Source: Roseiarcus sp963824475 (lineage in GTDB: Bacteria > Pseudomonadota > Alphaproteobacteria > Rhizobiales > Beijerinckiaceae). Taken from it: 64,000 nucleotides of DNA. The translations under genes were made by a program, and so were the position numbers. Shown here piece by piece: positions 1 through 8,133 of this stretch (position 1 is its first letter; each line of letters opens with the position of its first letter). The notes under the pieces were generated by a model. The model saw only the letters and a program-made list of their open reading frames with translations. It did not search any database and was not told the origin of the DNA. The stretch is taken from the NCBI GenBank assembly GCA_963824475.1, contig CAWGPR010000003.1:744001-808000 (forward strand), given 5' to 3'.

Positions 1-1104
1 CTTCTCCTTGTACGACCGCCAGCGTAGCGCGGCTCCGCTGGATTGGGACTCCGCCATCGCCGTCGCCACGATGCGCTCGTGATCGGGCGACTTGTGGCAG
101 GCGGGATCGGCGTTGCGCGCGTCGCCGGTCAGCGCCAGCGCCTGACAGCGGCACCCGCCCCAGTCGATCTCGCGCCGGTCGCACGAGCGGCAGGGCTCGC
201 GCATCCAGTCCGTGCCGCGGAAGGCCTTGAAGGCGGGGTTTGAGCGCCAGATGTCGCCAAGCGAATGATCGCGCACATTCCAGAATTCGAGGCCCGAAAT
301 GGACTCGGCGGCGTGGCAGGGCAGCGCCTTGCCGGACGGAGACACGTTGATTGCGATCCGCCCCCATCCGCCGGCGCAAGGCTTGGGATAGCGCGCGTAA
401 TAGTCAGGGATCACCATGTCGATGACGAGAGCGCCCTTGAGGCGAACGCGAGCCGCCTCCACCAGCGCAATCGATTCCTCGACCTCTTTTCTCGGCGGCA
501 TCAGCGCGGCGCGGTTCAGGAGCGCCCAGCCGTAATATTGGGTATGCGCGACTTCGAGCCGGCGCGCGCCGAGTTCGACCGCAAGATCGATGAACATGGC
601 CACCTGATGCAGATTGGCGCGATGGATCACCGCATTGATGGTGAGCGGCAGGCCGGCCTTGATCACATGAGCAGCGAAGGCGCGCTTGCGCTCCCATGAA
701 CCTGCATAATGGCCGAGGCGGTCGTTGGTCTCCTTGTCGGCGCCCTGGAAGGAGAGCTGCGCATGGTCGAGGCCGGCGTCGGCCAGTTCGCCGGTCAGTT
801 TCTCGTTCACCCCGATCCCCGAGGTGATGAGGTTGGTGTAGAGTCCGCTTTGCGAGGCGTGGCGAGTGAGATCGACAATGTCGCGCCGCGCCGTCGGCTC
901 GCCGCCGGAGAGATGCACATGCAGCGCGCCGAGCGCGGCGGCCTCGCTGAACACCCGCTTCCAGGTTTCCCCGTCAAGTTCGGCGCCGGGGCGCTCAAGC
1001 GCGAGCGGATTGGAGCAATAGGGACAGCCTAGCGGACAGCGATGGGTGAGCTCGACCAAAAGCCCGATCGGCGGGGCGGGCGGAAGCGGGGTGTGAGCGG
1101 TCAT
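1..1104 (-). CDS. pqqE: PqqE, PQQ biosynthesis radical SAM enzyme (C-terminus cut by window edge)
   Basis: Radical SAM enzyme that makes the carbon-carbon cross-link between Glu and Tyr of the PqqA peptide, the first step of PQQ synthesis, working with the PqqD chaperone. The reading frame starts at the ATG at 1104 and runs off the left edge after 368 codons. The radical SAM cluster motif is HRCPLGCPYC (Cys23, Cys27, Cys30). The SPASM-type auxiliary cluster region is also visible (PCRSCDRR, GGCRCQAL, then a Cys before HKSPDH). Family members are about 370-390 residues, so only a few residues are missing. The start overlaps the pqqD stop (ATGA), so the two are translationally coupled. Confidence 0.95.
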   Translation of the reverse strand, partial: MTAHTPLPPAPPIGLLVELTHRCPLGCPYCSNPLALERPGAELDGETWKRVFSEAAALGALHVHLSGGEPTARRDIVDLTRHASQSGLYTNLITSGIGVNEKLTGELADAGLDHAQLSFQGADKETNDRLGHYAGSWERKRAFAAHVIKAGLPLTINAVIHRANLHQVAMFIDLAVELGARRLEVAHTQYYGWALLNRAALMPPRKEVEESIALVEAARVRLKGALVIDMVIPDYYARYPKPCAGGWGRIAINVSPSGKALPCHAAESISGLEFWNVRDHSLGDIWRSNPAFKAFRGTDWMREPCRSCDRREIDWGGCRCQALALTGDARNADPACHKSPDHERIVATAMAESQSSGAALRWRSYKEK

Positions 1105-1388
1105 GTCTCGAGCACTCTCTTGGCCTTGAGGTCGGCGAGCATGGCGACGACGTCCTTCTCGATCACGGCCGGCGGCGCCGTATAGCGCGCCGCGAGTTCA
1201 GCGACGATCGCATTGAGATCGCGCTCGCCGTCGCAGAGCTCGAGCACGGCGGCGGCGGTGTCGTCGACCTCGAAGATCCGCTCCGGCGCGAGCAGCGTCC
1301 ATCGCGCGCGCGCCTCATCGCGCCTGAGCCTCACTCCCCTTGGAAGATGCGGCCGCGATTGAGAATGGATCTCCGTTATATCGTTCAT
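1101..1388 (-). CDS. pqqD: PqqD, PqqA peptide chaperone
   Basis: Small winged-helix protein of 95 residues that binds the PqqA precursor and presents it to PqqE. The start is set at the ATG at 1388 (MNDITEIHSQSRP), giving normal family length; a longer upstream reading would run into pqqC. The core LPRGVRLRRDEARARWTLL, followed by a helical region with DGERDLNAIVAEL, is typical of the family. The gene sits 7 bases after the pqqC stop and overlaps pqqE by 4 bases. Confidence 0.93.
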   Translation of the reverse strand: MNDITEIHSQSRPHLPRGVRLRRDEARARWTLLAPERIFEVDDTAAAVLELCDGERDLNAIVAELAARYTAPPAVIEKDVVAMLADLKAKRVLET

Positions 1389-1395
1389 TTCGCCT

Positions 1396-2136
1396 TCAAT
1401 CCGGCCGGAACGCTCCCGGAGGGATCGCGCCGTCGACATAGGCGTGATGCAGCGCGTCGAGCTGCGCCCATAATACATCGGTCTTGAACGTCAAGGCGGC
1501 AAGGGCGCCTCGCTGTTCTTCGACGGTGCGCGCGTTGCGCTTCACGTAGTCGAGCGCAAACTGCGCGTCCTTCGGCGCCTGATCGAGCCGGCGGCGGAAA
1601 TAGGCGACCACCTTCTCGTCGATGAAGCTGTAATTGGCGAGCATCCCGGCGATGCGGCGCTTATGGATTGCCGGGGCGAACAGTTCGGTCAGGCTGGACG
1701 CCACCGCTTCAACCAGCGCCCGCTCGCGCACGAAATGCACATAAGCCTCGACGGCGAACTTGGTCGCCGGCAACGCGCCTTCCTGCGAGATCACATAATC
1801 GCGGTCGAGCCCCAATCCGTCGGTGAGGATGAGCCAGCGCTCGATCCCGCCCTTGTCGTCGCCGAAGCCGTCATGGTCCATGACGCGGTGCAGCCACTCG
1901 CGGCGCAATTCGCGATCCTCGCAGCGTCCGATCAGGGAGGCGTCCTTGCGGGGAATCGCCGCCTGGTAGACGTAGCGGTTGAGGGCCCAGGCCTGCACCT
2001 GCCCCTTGCTGAGCTTGCCGTCGTGCAAAAGGCCATGGAACGGATGCAGGTCGTGATAGCGCTCGGGGCCGATGGCGCGTAGCGCCGCCTCGAGCGCCTC
2101 GGGGGTCATGGGTTCCGACGGCGCGTGTATGTTCAT
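1396..2136 (-). CDS. pqqC: PqqC, pyrroloquinoline-quinone synthase
   Basis: Cofactor-free oxidase that performs the final ring closure and eight-electron oxidation giving PQQ. The protein is 246 residues and all-helical, with conserved stretches YHDLHPFH near the N-terminus, NRYVYQAAIPRKDA, RVMDHDG and ANYSFIDEKVVAYF. The start is the ATG at 2136, which forms an ATGA overlap with the pqqB stop; a TTG two codons upstream is less likely. Length and motifs match the family closely. Confidence 0.96.
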   Translation of the reverse strand: MNIHAPSEPMTPEALEAALRAIGPERYHDLHPFHGLLHDGKLSKGQVQAWALNRYVYQAAIPRKDASLIGRCEDRELRREWLHRVMDHDGFGDDKGGIERWLILTDGLGLDRDYVISQEGALPATKFAVEAYVHFVRERALVEAVASSLTELFAPAIHKRRIAGMLANYSFIDEKVVAYFRRRLDQAPKDAQFALDYVKRNARTVEEQRGALAALTFKTDVLWAQLDALHHAYVDGAIPPGAFRPD

Positions 2137-3053
2137 AGGCAAACCTCCATTCCGTCGAAGGCGATCTCCCAGCCGGCCGCTTTCACCTTCGCCTCTTCAG
2201 GCGATCCCTCGATGAGAATCGGGTTCGAATTGTTGATATGGATCAAGATACGCCGCGCGTGCGCCTGGCGCGCAAGCGCTTCCAGCGTTCCTCCTGGTCC
2301 CGACACGGGCATGTGGCCCATGCGCCTCCCGGTTTTGTCGCCAAGGCCGTTGGCGATCATTTCGTCGTCGGCGAATAGCGTGCCGTCGAAAAACAACACG
2401 TCCGCATTGGCGATGCGGGCCTCGAGGTCCTCCGTAACATGGGTGCAAGCCGGCGCATAGACGAGTTTTTTGCCTGCCGCTTCCGCCGCGATTGAGACCG
2501 TCTCCTCGCCGATCTCGTCGGTGCTGACGTTGCCCTCCTCGAGCCACAGCGGAACCTTGCCGGGAACCGCGAACAATTCGAGCTTGATCCCGGGCAGGGG
2601 CTCGAATGGTTCGCTTAAGGCGACGGCGCGGCGCGGCGCGACGGCGCGATCGACAACGTCGAACATGCGATTGGCCCCGATCGCGTCCAGCGTCGCCTGC
2701 GTGCCGAAGACTGCGAGCGGCTGGCGCTCGCGCAGCGCCAAAAGGCCAGCCGAGGAATCGACCTCGGCGTTGGTCAAGACGACGGCGCCGATCGGCGAAT
2801 GGCGCCCTTCGCCCTTCGGGTGCAGCGCAGGCGTCGCCAGGATTTGCTGACGCAGATCGATCGAGGCGTTGAGCAACAGCCAGTTGTCGCCGTCGACGGT
2901 GAGCGCAATGCCGGCTTGAGTGCGCGGCTTGACTTGGCTGTCGCCGCTCCAGGCAAGGCGGCAAACCCGGCAGCCGCAGTTCCACTGCGGCACGCCGCCG
3001 CCGGCGCCCGAGCCGAGCACGAGCGCTCTCAGCCGGGGGCTAATGGGGGACAT
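2133..3053 (-). CDS. pqqB: PqqB, PQQ biosynthesis metallo-beta-lactamase-fold hydroxylase
   Basis: Metallo-beta-lactamase-fold protein of 306 residues that hydroxylates the cross-linked Glu-Tyr intermediate in PQQ synthesis. The N-terminus shows the family signature LGSGAGGGVPQWNCGCRVC, with the structural zinc cysteines. The ATG at 3053 is chosen because this motif follows at the usual distance; an in-frame extension to 3140 would read deep into tonB. The gene overlaps the tonB 3' end by 14 bases and abuts pqqC by an ATGA overlap. No pqqA lies upstream; the only pqqA seen is at 34950. Confidence 0.95.
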   Translation of the reverse strand: MSPISPRLRALVLGSGAGGGVPQWNCGCRVCRLAWSGDSQVKPRTQAGIALTVDGDNWLLLNASIDLRQQILATPALHPKGEGRHSPIGAVVLTNAEVDSSAGLLALRERQPLAVFGTQATLDAIGANRMFDVVDRAVAPRRAVALSEPFEPLPGIKLELFAVPGKVPLWLEEGNVSTDEIGEETVSIAAEAAGKKLVYAPACTHVTEDLEARIANADVLFFDGTLFADDEMIANGLGDKTGRRMGHMPVSGPGGTLEALARQAHARRILIHINNSNPILIEGSPEEAKVKAAGWEIAFDGMEVCL

Positions 3054-4044
3054 AGTTGAAGCTCGTCGCGATGCGGGCCGAACCGCCGGGGGGCGCGGGA
3101 AAGCGAGACCCCTGCACGAGGGCGCGAGCCGCCGCGTCAAGGTCGCTGTCGCCGGAGGATCGCGTGATCTCGAACGAGGTCACCGCGCCGGAGGGGCCGA
3201 TGGCGAATGAAACGCCGACGACTCCCTTCGCGCCCCGGGCGCGCGCGGCGGGCGGATAAAAGAGGCGACTGCGGATGATGCCGCTCACCTCGCCACTATA
3301 GGCCGAAAGCGAGGCGGCGCTCGCGGGCGCGTTGGTCGAAGGAGCGCCGCGCGACGCCTGAGTGGCGGAGCGGGATTCCTCCCGGGCCGGTCTCGGCTCG
3401 GCCCGCCTCGGCTCCGGCCGCGCCTCAGGTCTCGCCGCTTCGCGCAAGGGCGGACGAGGCTTGGGCGGCGGGGCCTCGACCGGCTTCGGGGGAGGAGGCG
3501 GCGCAAGCTCGACCGGAGCGGGAGGCGGCTGAGGCCTCGGCGGGGGAAGCGGAGGCTGCGCCTCGGGCGGCGGCGGGGGAGGCTGCTCGGGCACCGGCGG
3601 CGGAGACTCCTCAGGCGGCGGGGGAGGCTGCTCGGGGATCGGCGGCGGAGACTCCTCAGGCGGCGGGGGAGGCTGCTCGGGCGCCGGCGGCGGAAACTCC
3701 GGCGGGGGAAGCGGCGGTTGCTCCTGCGGCGGCGCGGGAGGCTGCTCGGGGGCCGGCGACGGGGGCGTAACGGGGCTCGGTGGCGAAGGCGGCGGCTCTG
3801 CCGCAGATTTCTCTGGCGGCTTCGGCTGTTCGGCCGCCGGCGCCGGGGCTTCCGCGGGCGGCGCTTCGGGCTCAATGTCGACGACCACTTCCCTCGGCGG
3901 TTCGACCGGCTTGGGCTCCAGATAGACGATCGAGAGCGCGGCGGCGTGCAGCGCGATCACGATCATGACGACGACTGGGCGGAGCCAGGGCGGGCGGAGG
4001 GGCGGCGGCTCGAAGGCGCGCCCGTCCAGCGTCGCGGCGGTCAC
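3040..4044 (-). CDS. tonB: TonB energy-transducing protein
   Basis: TonB family protein of 334 residues that carries proton-motive energy from ExbB/ExbD to outer-membrane receptors. It has a short N-terminal cytoplasmic part, one membrane helix (about residues 22-42, RPVVVMIVIALHAAALSIVY), and a very long proline/glutamate periplasmic spacer (about 45-225) with 15-residue repeats. The C-terminal TonB domain contains YSGEVSGIIRSRLFYPPAAR and a Gly-Val-Val-Gly-Val-Ser-Phe strand, ending in FNYVPH. It starts inside the exbD stop (ATGA) and its end overlaps pqqB, so it belongs to the same transcript. The most likely client is the receptor at 5683-8010. Confidence 0.93.
   Translation of the reverse strand: MTAATLDGRAFEPPPLRPPWLRPVVVMIVIALHAAALSIVYLEPKPVEPPREVVVDIEPEAPPAEAPAPAAEQPKPPEKSAAEPPPSPPSPVTPPSPAPEQPPAPPQEQPPLPPPEFPPPAPEQPPPPPEESPPPIPEQPPPPPEESPPPVPEQPPPPPPEAQPPLPPPRPQPPPAPVELAPPPPPKPVEAPPPKPRPPLREAARPEARPEPRRAEPRPAREESRSATQASRGAPSTNAPASAASLSAYSGEVSGIIRSRLFYPPAARARGAKGVVGVSFAIGPSGAVTSFEITRSSGDSDLDAAARALVQGSRFPAPPGGSARIATSFNYVPH
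3581..3715 (-). repeat. 45-bp tandem repeat inside tonB
   Basis: Three near-identical 45-bp units encode successive 15-residue blocks of the form PEQPPPPPEESPPPV/I in the TonB spacer. The last unit is degenerate. Copy number probably sets the reach of TonB across the periplasm and may vary by slippage. Confidence 0.8.
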
Positions 4045-4523
4045 GGCGCCGGCGCGTTTGGCGCTGCTTTAGTCGGCGCCTTTGGCGGCGCGGAAGTCGG
4101 CGAGACGGCGCCCCGGGGTCCCGACACGATGGCGATGCGCGTCACGCCGTTCGCCGCGAGCTCGTCCATCACCGAGACGACGTCGCCATAGGACGCGTCG
4201 CGGTCGCCGCGCAATTGCACGACGCCATTGGAGTCGCCGAGCTTCGCCTTGACCTTCGCCGCCAGCTCATCGCGCGACACCGGGTCTTTTCCAACCGACA
4301 ATGCGCCGTCCTTGGCGACGATGATGACGACCGGCTCCTTGGTTTCGAGCGGTTGCGCAGTCTTGGCGCTGGGCAGGTTCACTTTGATGCCGGTCGCCAG
4401 CATCGGCGCCGTCACCATGAAGATGATGAGCAGAACAAGCATCACGTCGACGAGCGGCGTGACGTTGATCTCGGCCAGCGGCTGATAGAGGCCTTCGCCG
4501 ATCTTGCGCGGACTCATCGCCAT
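4041..4523 (-). CDS. exbD: ExbD/TolR-family energy transducer
   Basis: Biopolymer transport protein of 160 residues and partner of ExbB in the proton-driven motor that powers TonB. It has one N-terminal membrane helix (about residues 20-45) preceded by EINVTPLVDVMLVLLIIF. The aspartate of PLVD is the conserved proton-carrying residue. A periplasmic domain follows, and then an unusual Ala/Pro-rich tail. The start overlaps the exbB stop by one base (TGATG), and the stop overlaps the tonB start by ATGA. Confidence 0.93.
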   Translation of the reverse strand: MAMSPRKIGEGLYQPLAEINVTPLVDVMLVLLIIFMVTAPMLATGIKVNLPSAKTAQPLETKEPVVIIVAKDGALSVGKDPVSRDELAAKVKAKLGDSNGVVQLRGDRDASYGDVVSVMDELAANGVTRIAIVSGPRGAVSPTSAPPKAPTKAAPNAPAP

Positions 4524-5185
4524 CAGGGCGTCTCGGCGCGGCGGCGGGGCGCGTCATCGCGCGTAACTTCCGCCGGACGGGCGAGCAACGCCAGCGCGCG
4601 CTCTTCGACGAACGAGGCCATGTCCTGTCCGAGCCGGCCGTAGGCCGCGCCGATGCGGTTGTAGCCGATCGAGGCGGGAATCGCGGCCGCAAGACCGTAC
4701 GCGGTCGCGGCAAGCGATTCCGCGATGCCGGGGGCAACCGTCGCCAGCGACGTGTCCTGCGATTGGCCGATAGCGGCGAAGCTCGACATGATGCCCCAGA
4801 CGGTGCCGAACAGGCCAACAAAGGGCGCGACCGAGGAAATCACCGCAAGATTGGGGAGGCCGCCCTCGGAGCGCGTCAGGAGTTCGCGCGCCGCGCGCGC
4901 CATCGCGTCCGAGATGCGCGACCTCAGTTCGCCGACCGTCTCGCCCGGAATGCGGCGGCGCGCCTCTTCATCGCCCGCGGCGGCGACGGCGGTGAGCGAT
5001 TTCGCAAGCGGGCCGCCAGCGCGCGCCTGGCGAACGGCGCGGCGAAGGCGCACGACCGAAACCGCGCCCTCGATGATCAGCACCCAGCACCAGAGCGAGG
5101 CGACGAACAGGACGGCCATGACGGCCTTGCCTACGAGGCTTGCCCCGAGGAACAGGCCGACCGGAGAAAGGTCGATTCCCTGCAT
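4523..5185 (-). CDS. exbB: ExbB/TolQ-family proton channel protein
   Basis: MotA/TolQ/ExbB proton-channel protein of 220 residues. The membrane helices are an N-terminal one (about residues 15-40) and two later ones bracketing the conserved VAPFVGLFGTVWGIMSSF and LAATAYGLAAAIPA segments. It is shorter than E. coli ExbB but typical for ExbB/TolQ in this group. It begins 56 bases after the lanmodulin-like gene. Its company (exbD, tonB, receptor) argues for ExbB rather than TolQ. Confidence 0.92.
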   Translation of the reverse strand: MQGIDLSPVGLFLGASLVGKAVMAVLFVASLWCWVLIIEGAVSVVRLRRAVRQARAGGPLAKSLTAVAAAGDEEARRRIPGETVGELRSRISDAMARAARELLTRSEGGLPNLAVISSVAPFVGLFGTVWGIMSSFAAIGQSQDTSLATVAPGIAESLAATAYGLAAAIPASIGYNRIGAAYGRLGQDMASFVEERALALLARPAEVTRDDAPRRRAETP

Positions 5186-5241
5186 TCATCCGCCTGGTTG
5201 CTAGCCGATCGCGTCTTCTTTTGCGCGGCCCATCGGAGAGG

Positions 5242-5640
5242 TCAGCGCGGGCGCAAAAGACGCATCAGCACGCGGCCCGCATGCGTACGCGCTTCCTTCG
5301 CATCCACCGTTCCGTCGCCGTCCGTGTCAGCACGTTTGAAGACCATTTCGACGTAATTGAGGTATTCGTCCTTGGTCAGAGTCTTGTCGTTGTCAGGATC
5401 GGCGATCGCCCAATCCTGTTGCAGAACGCGGCCCCTAAGCTCGGCGCGATCGAGCGTGCCATCGTGGTCATGGTCGAGCTGGTCGAAGACCTTGCCGGCC
5501 GCCGCCTTCGCTTCATCGAGGCTGATCGTCCCGTCGTTGTCCGTATCGATCCCCCCGAACACTGACGCCGCGAGCGAGGGCGAGAGCGCCGACGTCAAAG
5601 CCAACGCCAGCAGCACAGTTCTCCGTCTGATCAATCTCAC
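5242..5640 (-). CDS. lanM: Lanmodulin-like periplasmic four-EF-hand protein
   Basis: Small secreted EF-hand protein of 132 residues with a signal peptide (about residues 1-25, MRLIRRRTVLLALALTSALS). Four 12-residue loops sit at D32-E43, D56-E67, D81-E92 and D105-E116, separated by 12, 13 and 12 residues. That close spacing is the hallmark of lanmodulin, the picomolar lanthanide-binding protein of methylotrophs, and differs from calmodulin. As in lanmodulin, loop position 9 is Asp in EF2 and EF4. It differs in having Pro at position 2 only in EF3 and Lys in place of Gly at position 6 of EF3, so one site may be weak. Lying between a TonB-dependent receptor and exbB-tonB, it probably handles lanthanide in the periplasm. 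A calcium-binding EF-hand protein is the alternative. Confidence 0.8.
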   Translation of the reverse strand: MRLIRRRTVLLALALTSALSPSLAASVFGGIDTDNDGTISLDEAKAAAGKVFDQLDHDHDGTLDRAELRGRVLQQDWAIADPDNDKTLTKDEYLNYVEMVFKRADTDGDGTVDAKEARTHAGRVLMRLLRPR

Positions 5641-5682
5641 AACAATGCCCTCGGTTCGCTCCCTCGCCCGTCTTTTTGCGCA

Positions 5683-8010
5683 TTACAACGTGATCCGCAA
5701 GCCGCCATAGATAGCGAAGGGCTTCGTGGACCCGAGGCTCGTTGGATTGGTCAGGTAGGGCGCCGTGTTGGGCAGATTAGTGATGTCGAATAGAGCGCCA
5801 CCGGTGTAATACCGCTGATCGAACAGGTTCTGGACGAGGCCATAGACCTGCACTTGCTTGCCGATCTGATAGGACGTGTGCAGGCCGAAAACCGCATAGC
5901 CCGGGACTTGGGGAAGCGCGCCATTCTCATTGCCGATCATGACCTGGCCCGACGCAGCGACCATGTCGGCGCCGACCTTCCACTTGTCGGTCACCGCGTA
6001 GTCGAGACCCACTTTCACCGTATTCTTCGGAATGCCGGCGATCGGCGCGCCATTGGTGATCGGAATGTCCCCGTTCGCGTCGGCCAACGGATTGTACGGC
6101 GACAACTCCTCAAAGGTCGTGAGATAGACCGCGTCAATATAGGTGTAGTTGGCGTAGGCCGTCCACCTGTCGCCGGTCCACTGGGCGCTAAGCTCCGCGC
6201 CCTGTCGCAAGGTCGTCCCGACGTTGGCGTAATAGCCATAGCCGGTGACCAAGCTCTGCTGCGGCAGGATGTCATTGGCGAGGGTCGTGCGGAAGAGGCC
6301 CGCCGACCATTGCAGCTTGCCCCATTGGGGACCCAAACCCAATTGGCTTAGAGCGTTCTGCCCTCGGAATCCCAGCTCGAAAGTCTGGCCGACGACCTGT
6401 TGGAGTTTCGGGTCCGAGACGAGAAAATTGTCGATGATGCAAGGGTGAGTGGGATCGGCGCAACCGAGCTCGAGCGGCGTCGGCGCGCGGTTGGACATTG
6501 CGTAGCCCGCGTAGAAGTTGATGTCAGAAGTGATCTTGTAGGTGAGGCCGACGGTCGGATTGACGTGGTAGAAACTAGAGTAGCCGTTGAGGAGAGAGCC
6601 GCTCGCGCCCTCGAGATTGATCCCGGCGAAATTGAAACGTCCGCCGCCGGTCAGCGTCAGGCGGTCGGTCGCGTTGAACGTGTCGAGCGCGTAGAGGCCG
6701 GCGTATGTGTTGTTCGCATTGACCGCGATCGGCGCCAGAAAGCTGCCGGGCTCATCGATAAGGTAGGGGGAGCCGATCACGGGGAACGACGTGTTGTTGT
6801 CGTTGACGAATGTCCCGAGCTGGCTGTTGCCGGTGAAACGCGTCCAGCCGTAATCGAGCGAGGCGCCGACGGTCAGCGTATTGTCGCGGCCGAAAATCTT
6901 GTCGGTGTCGACGGCCTGCCCGCTTGCGCCGAGCGAACGCGATTGCGTCCAGTTTCGGTCGATCTCGCCGAGGTCAAGCGTCCCATCCTGCGAGATGTCG
7001 GGGATGATTCCGCCCAGCGTGTCATGCGCCGGGCTCCCGTTAAGGCAAGAGAACGGCGGACAAGGGCTCACGCTGGTCGGGTTGCCGTCGACATGCGCCT
7101 GGTTGAAGGCGCGAAAATAGGCTCCGCCCTGGAAGCTCAGCGTGTTCGAATAGGCGTAGCTGCCGGTCCACGCGAGCATCGCCATCTTGTTCTCGGTCGT
7201 CTGGGGAACGGTGTAGACGCTGCCCCAATTGTTCTGCAGTTGCTGGATCGGCGTGAAAGAAGCGGCGCCGAACTGGGTGTCCCCCGCAGTGAGTTGCAGG
7301 TGCGACTCAAACCCGTTCGCCTTGTAGCCGACGTCGCCGTAGAAGTTGGTGAGCTGTGACGCTGAGTCGATCCGCCAACCGCCGTCGTTGATCTGTGTGG
7401 CCGCCAGATAGACCGAATAGTCGCCGACCTGCTTGCCGTACTGAAGCTCCTCTTGCGCGCGATAGAACGAACCGCCGCGAAGATCGGCTTCAAAGCCGTC
7501 CCAGGTGAAGCCGTTCTTCATCGTCACGTTGACGGCGCCGCCGAGCGCGTTGAGCCCGAAGATCGGGTTTCCGGCGACGATCGACATCTTGTCGATCGCG
7601 TTCTCGGGTATGAGGTCCCAGTTGACGGTGTCGCCGAAGGCCTCATTGATGCGCACGCCGTTCTGATAGACGGCGAGGCCGATCGGCGTTCCGGTGACCG
7701 GCGTCGCGTCGAAGCCGCGATAGCTGACGTCTGGCTGGAAGTCGTTGCCCGATACGTTGCCGACAGTGACGCCAGGCGTCTGACGCGCCAGGGTGTCCGG
7801 GAGCGTCGTATCGTTGAAAGTTTGAATGTCCTGTGCGCCCGTCTGCCAGACCGCGAAGGGAGATTTCGCAACATCGATCTCGCCGCCGCCGAGCGGCGTC
7901 GTCGCGACCACGTCGAAGGTCGGGAGCACGATTGTGTCCGCGCGAGAGGAGGTCGCGAGGACAGCGAGAACGACGATCGTCGCAATGCGCCAGGCGATTG
8001 TGTTCGCCAT
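5683..8010 (-). CDS. TonB-dependent outer-membrane receptor, candidate lanthanide or lanthanophore importer
   Basis: Outer-membrane receptor of 775 residues. The start is the ATG at 8010, preceded by a strong GGAGGGGAGGA site and giving a clean signal peptide (MANTIAWRIATIVVLAVLAT); the longer in-frame reading to 8127 lacks one. The plug domain shows LPDTLARQTPGVTVGN, QPDVSYRGFDATPV and FGLNALGGAVNVTMKNGF. The barrel ends with the C-terminal strand FAIYGGLRITL. The next genes in the same direction are the lanmodulin-like protein, exbB, exbD, tonB and pqqBCDE, so a substrate tied to the PQQ/lanthanide enzyme is likely. Siderophore, copper or PQQ import cannot be excluded from sequence alone. 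Confidence 0.9.
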   Translation of the reverse strand: MANTIAWRIATIVVLAVLATSSRADTIVLPTFDVVATTPLGGGEIDVAKSPFAVWQTGAQDIQTFNDTTLPDTLARQTPGVTVGNVSGNDFQPDVSYRGFDATPVTGTPIGLAVYQNGVRINEAFGDTVNWDLIPENAIDKMSIVAGNPIFGLNALGGAVNVTMKNGFTWDGFEADLRGGSFYRAQEELQYGKQVGDYSVYLAATQINDGGWRIDSASQLTNFYGDVGYKANGFESHLQLTAGDTQFGAASFTPIQQLQNNWGSVYTVPQTTENKMAMLAWTGSYAYSNTLSFQGGAYFRAFNQAHVDGNPTSVSPCPPFSCLNGSPAHDTLGGIIPDISQDGTLDLGEIDRNWTQSRSLGASGQAVDTDKIFGRDNTLTVGASLDYGWTRFTGNSQLGTFVNDNNTSFPVIGSPYLIDEPGSFLAPIAVNANNTYAGLYALDTFNATDRLTLTGGGRFNFAGINLEGASGSLLNGYSSFYHVNPTVGLTYKITSDINFYAGYAMSNRAPTPLELGCADPTHPCIIDNFLVSDPKLQQVVGQTFELGFRGQNALSQLGLGPQWGKLQWSAGLFRTTLANDILPQQSLVTGYGYYANVGTTLRQGAELSAQWTGDRWTAYANYTYIDAVYLTTFEELSPYNPLADANGDIPITNGAPIAGIPKNTVKVGLDYAVTDKWKVGADMVAASGQVMIGNENGALPQVPGYAVFGLHTSYQIGKQVQVYGLVQNLFDQRYYTGGALFDITNLPNTAPYLTNPTSLGSTKPFAIYGGLRITL

Positions 8011-8133
8011 TCCTCCCCTCCGTTCCGCCTCGGCTCCCCAACGGAAGGAGTCGCGAGCCAGCCCAGACGCAAAGCGTTTCTTGAGCCGCCCGCGACCCGA
8101 GCAGAATAGCCGCGCGGAGCGCCGCAAGACATT

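Noticed and set aside
3040..3060. A pqqA gene upstream of pqqB
   Set aside because: tonB overlaps pqqB directly, leaving no room; a clear pqqA is at 34950 instead.
6400..7359. 319-codon plus-strand open frame
   Set aside because: Antisense to the TonB-dependent receptor, with composition typical of a reverse-frame shadow and no recognisable motif.
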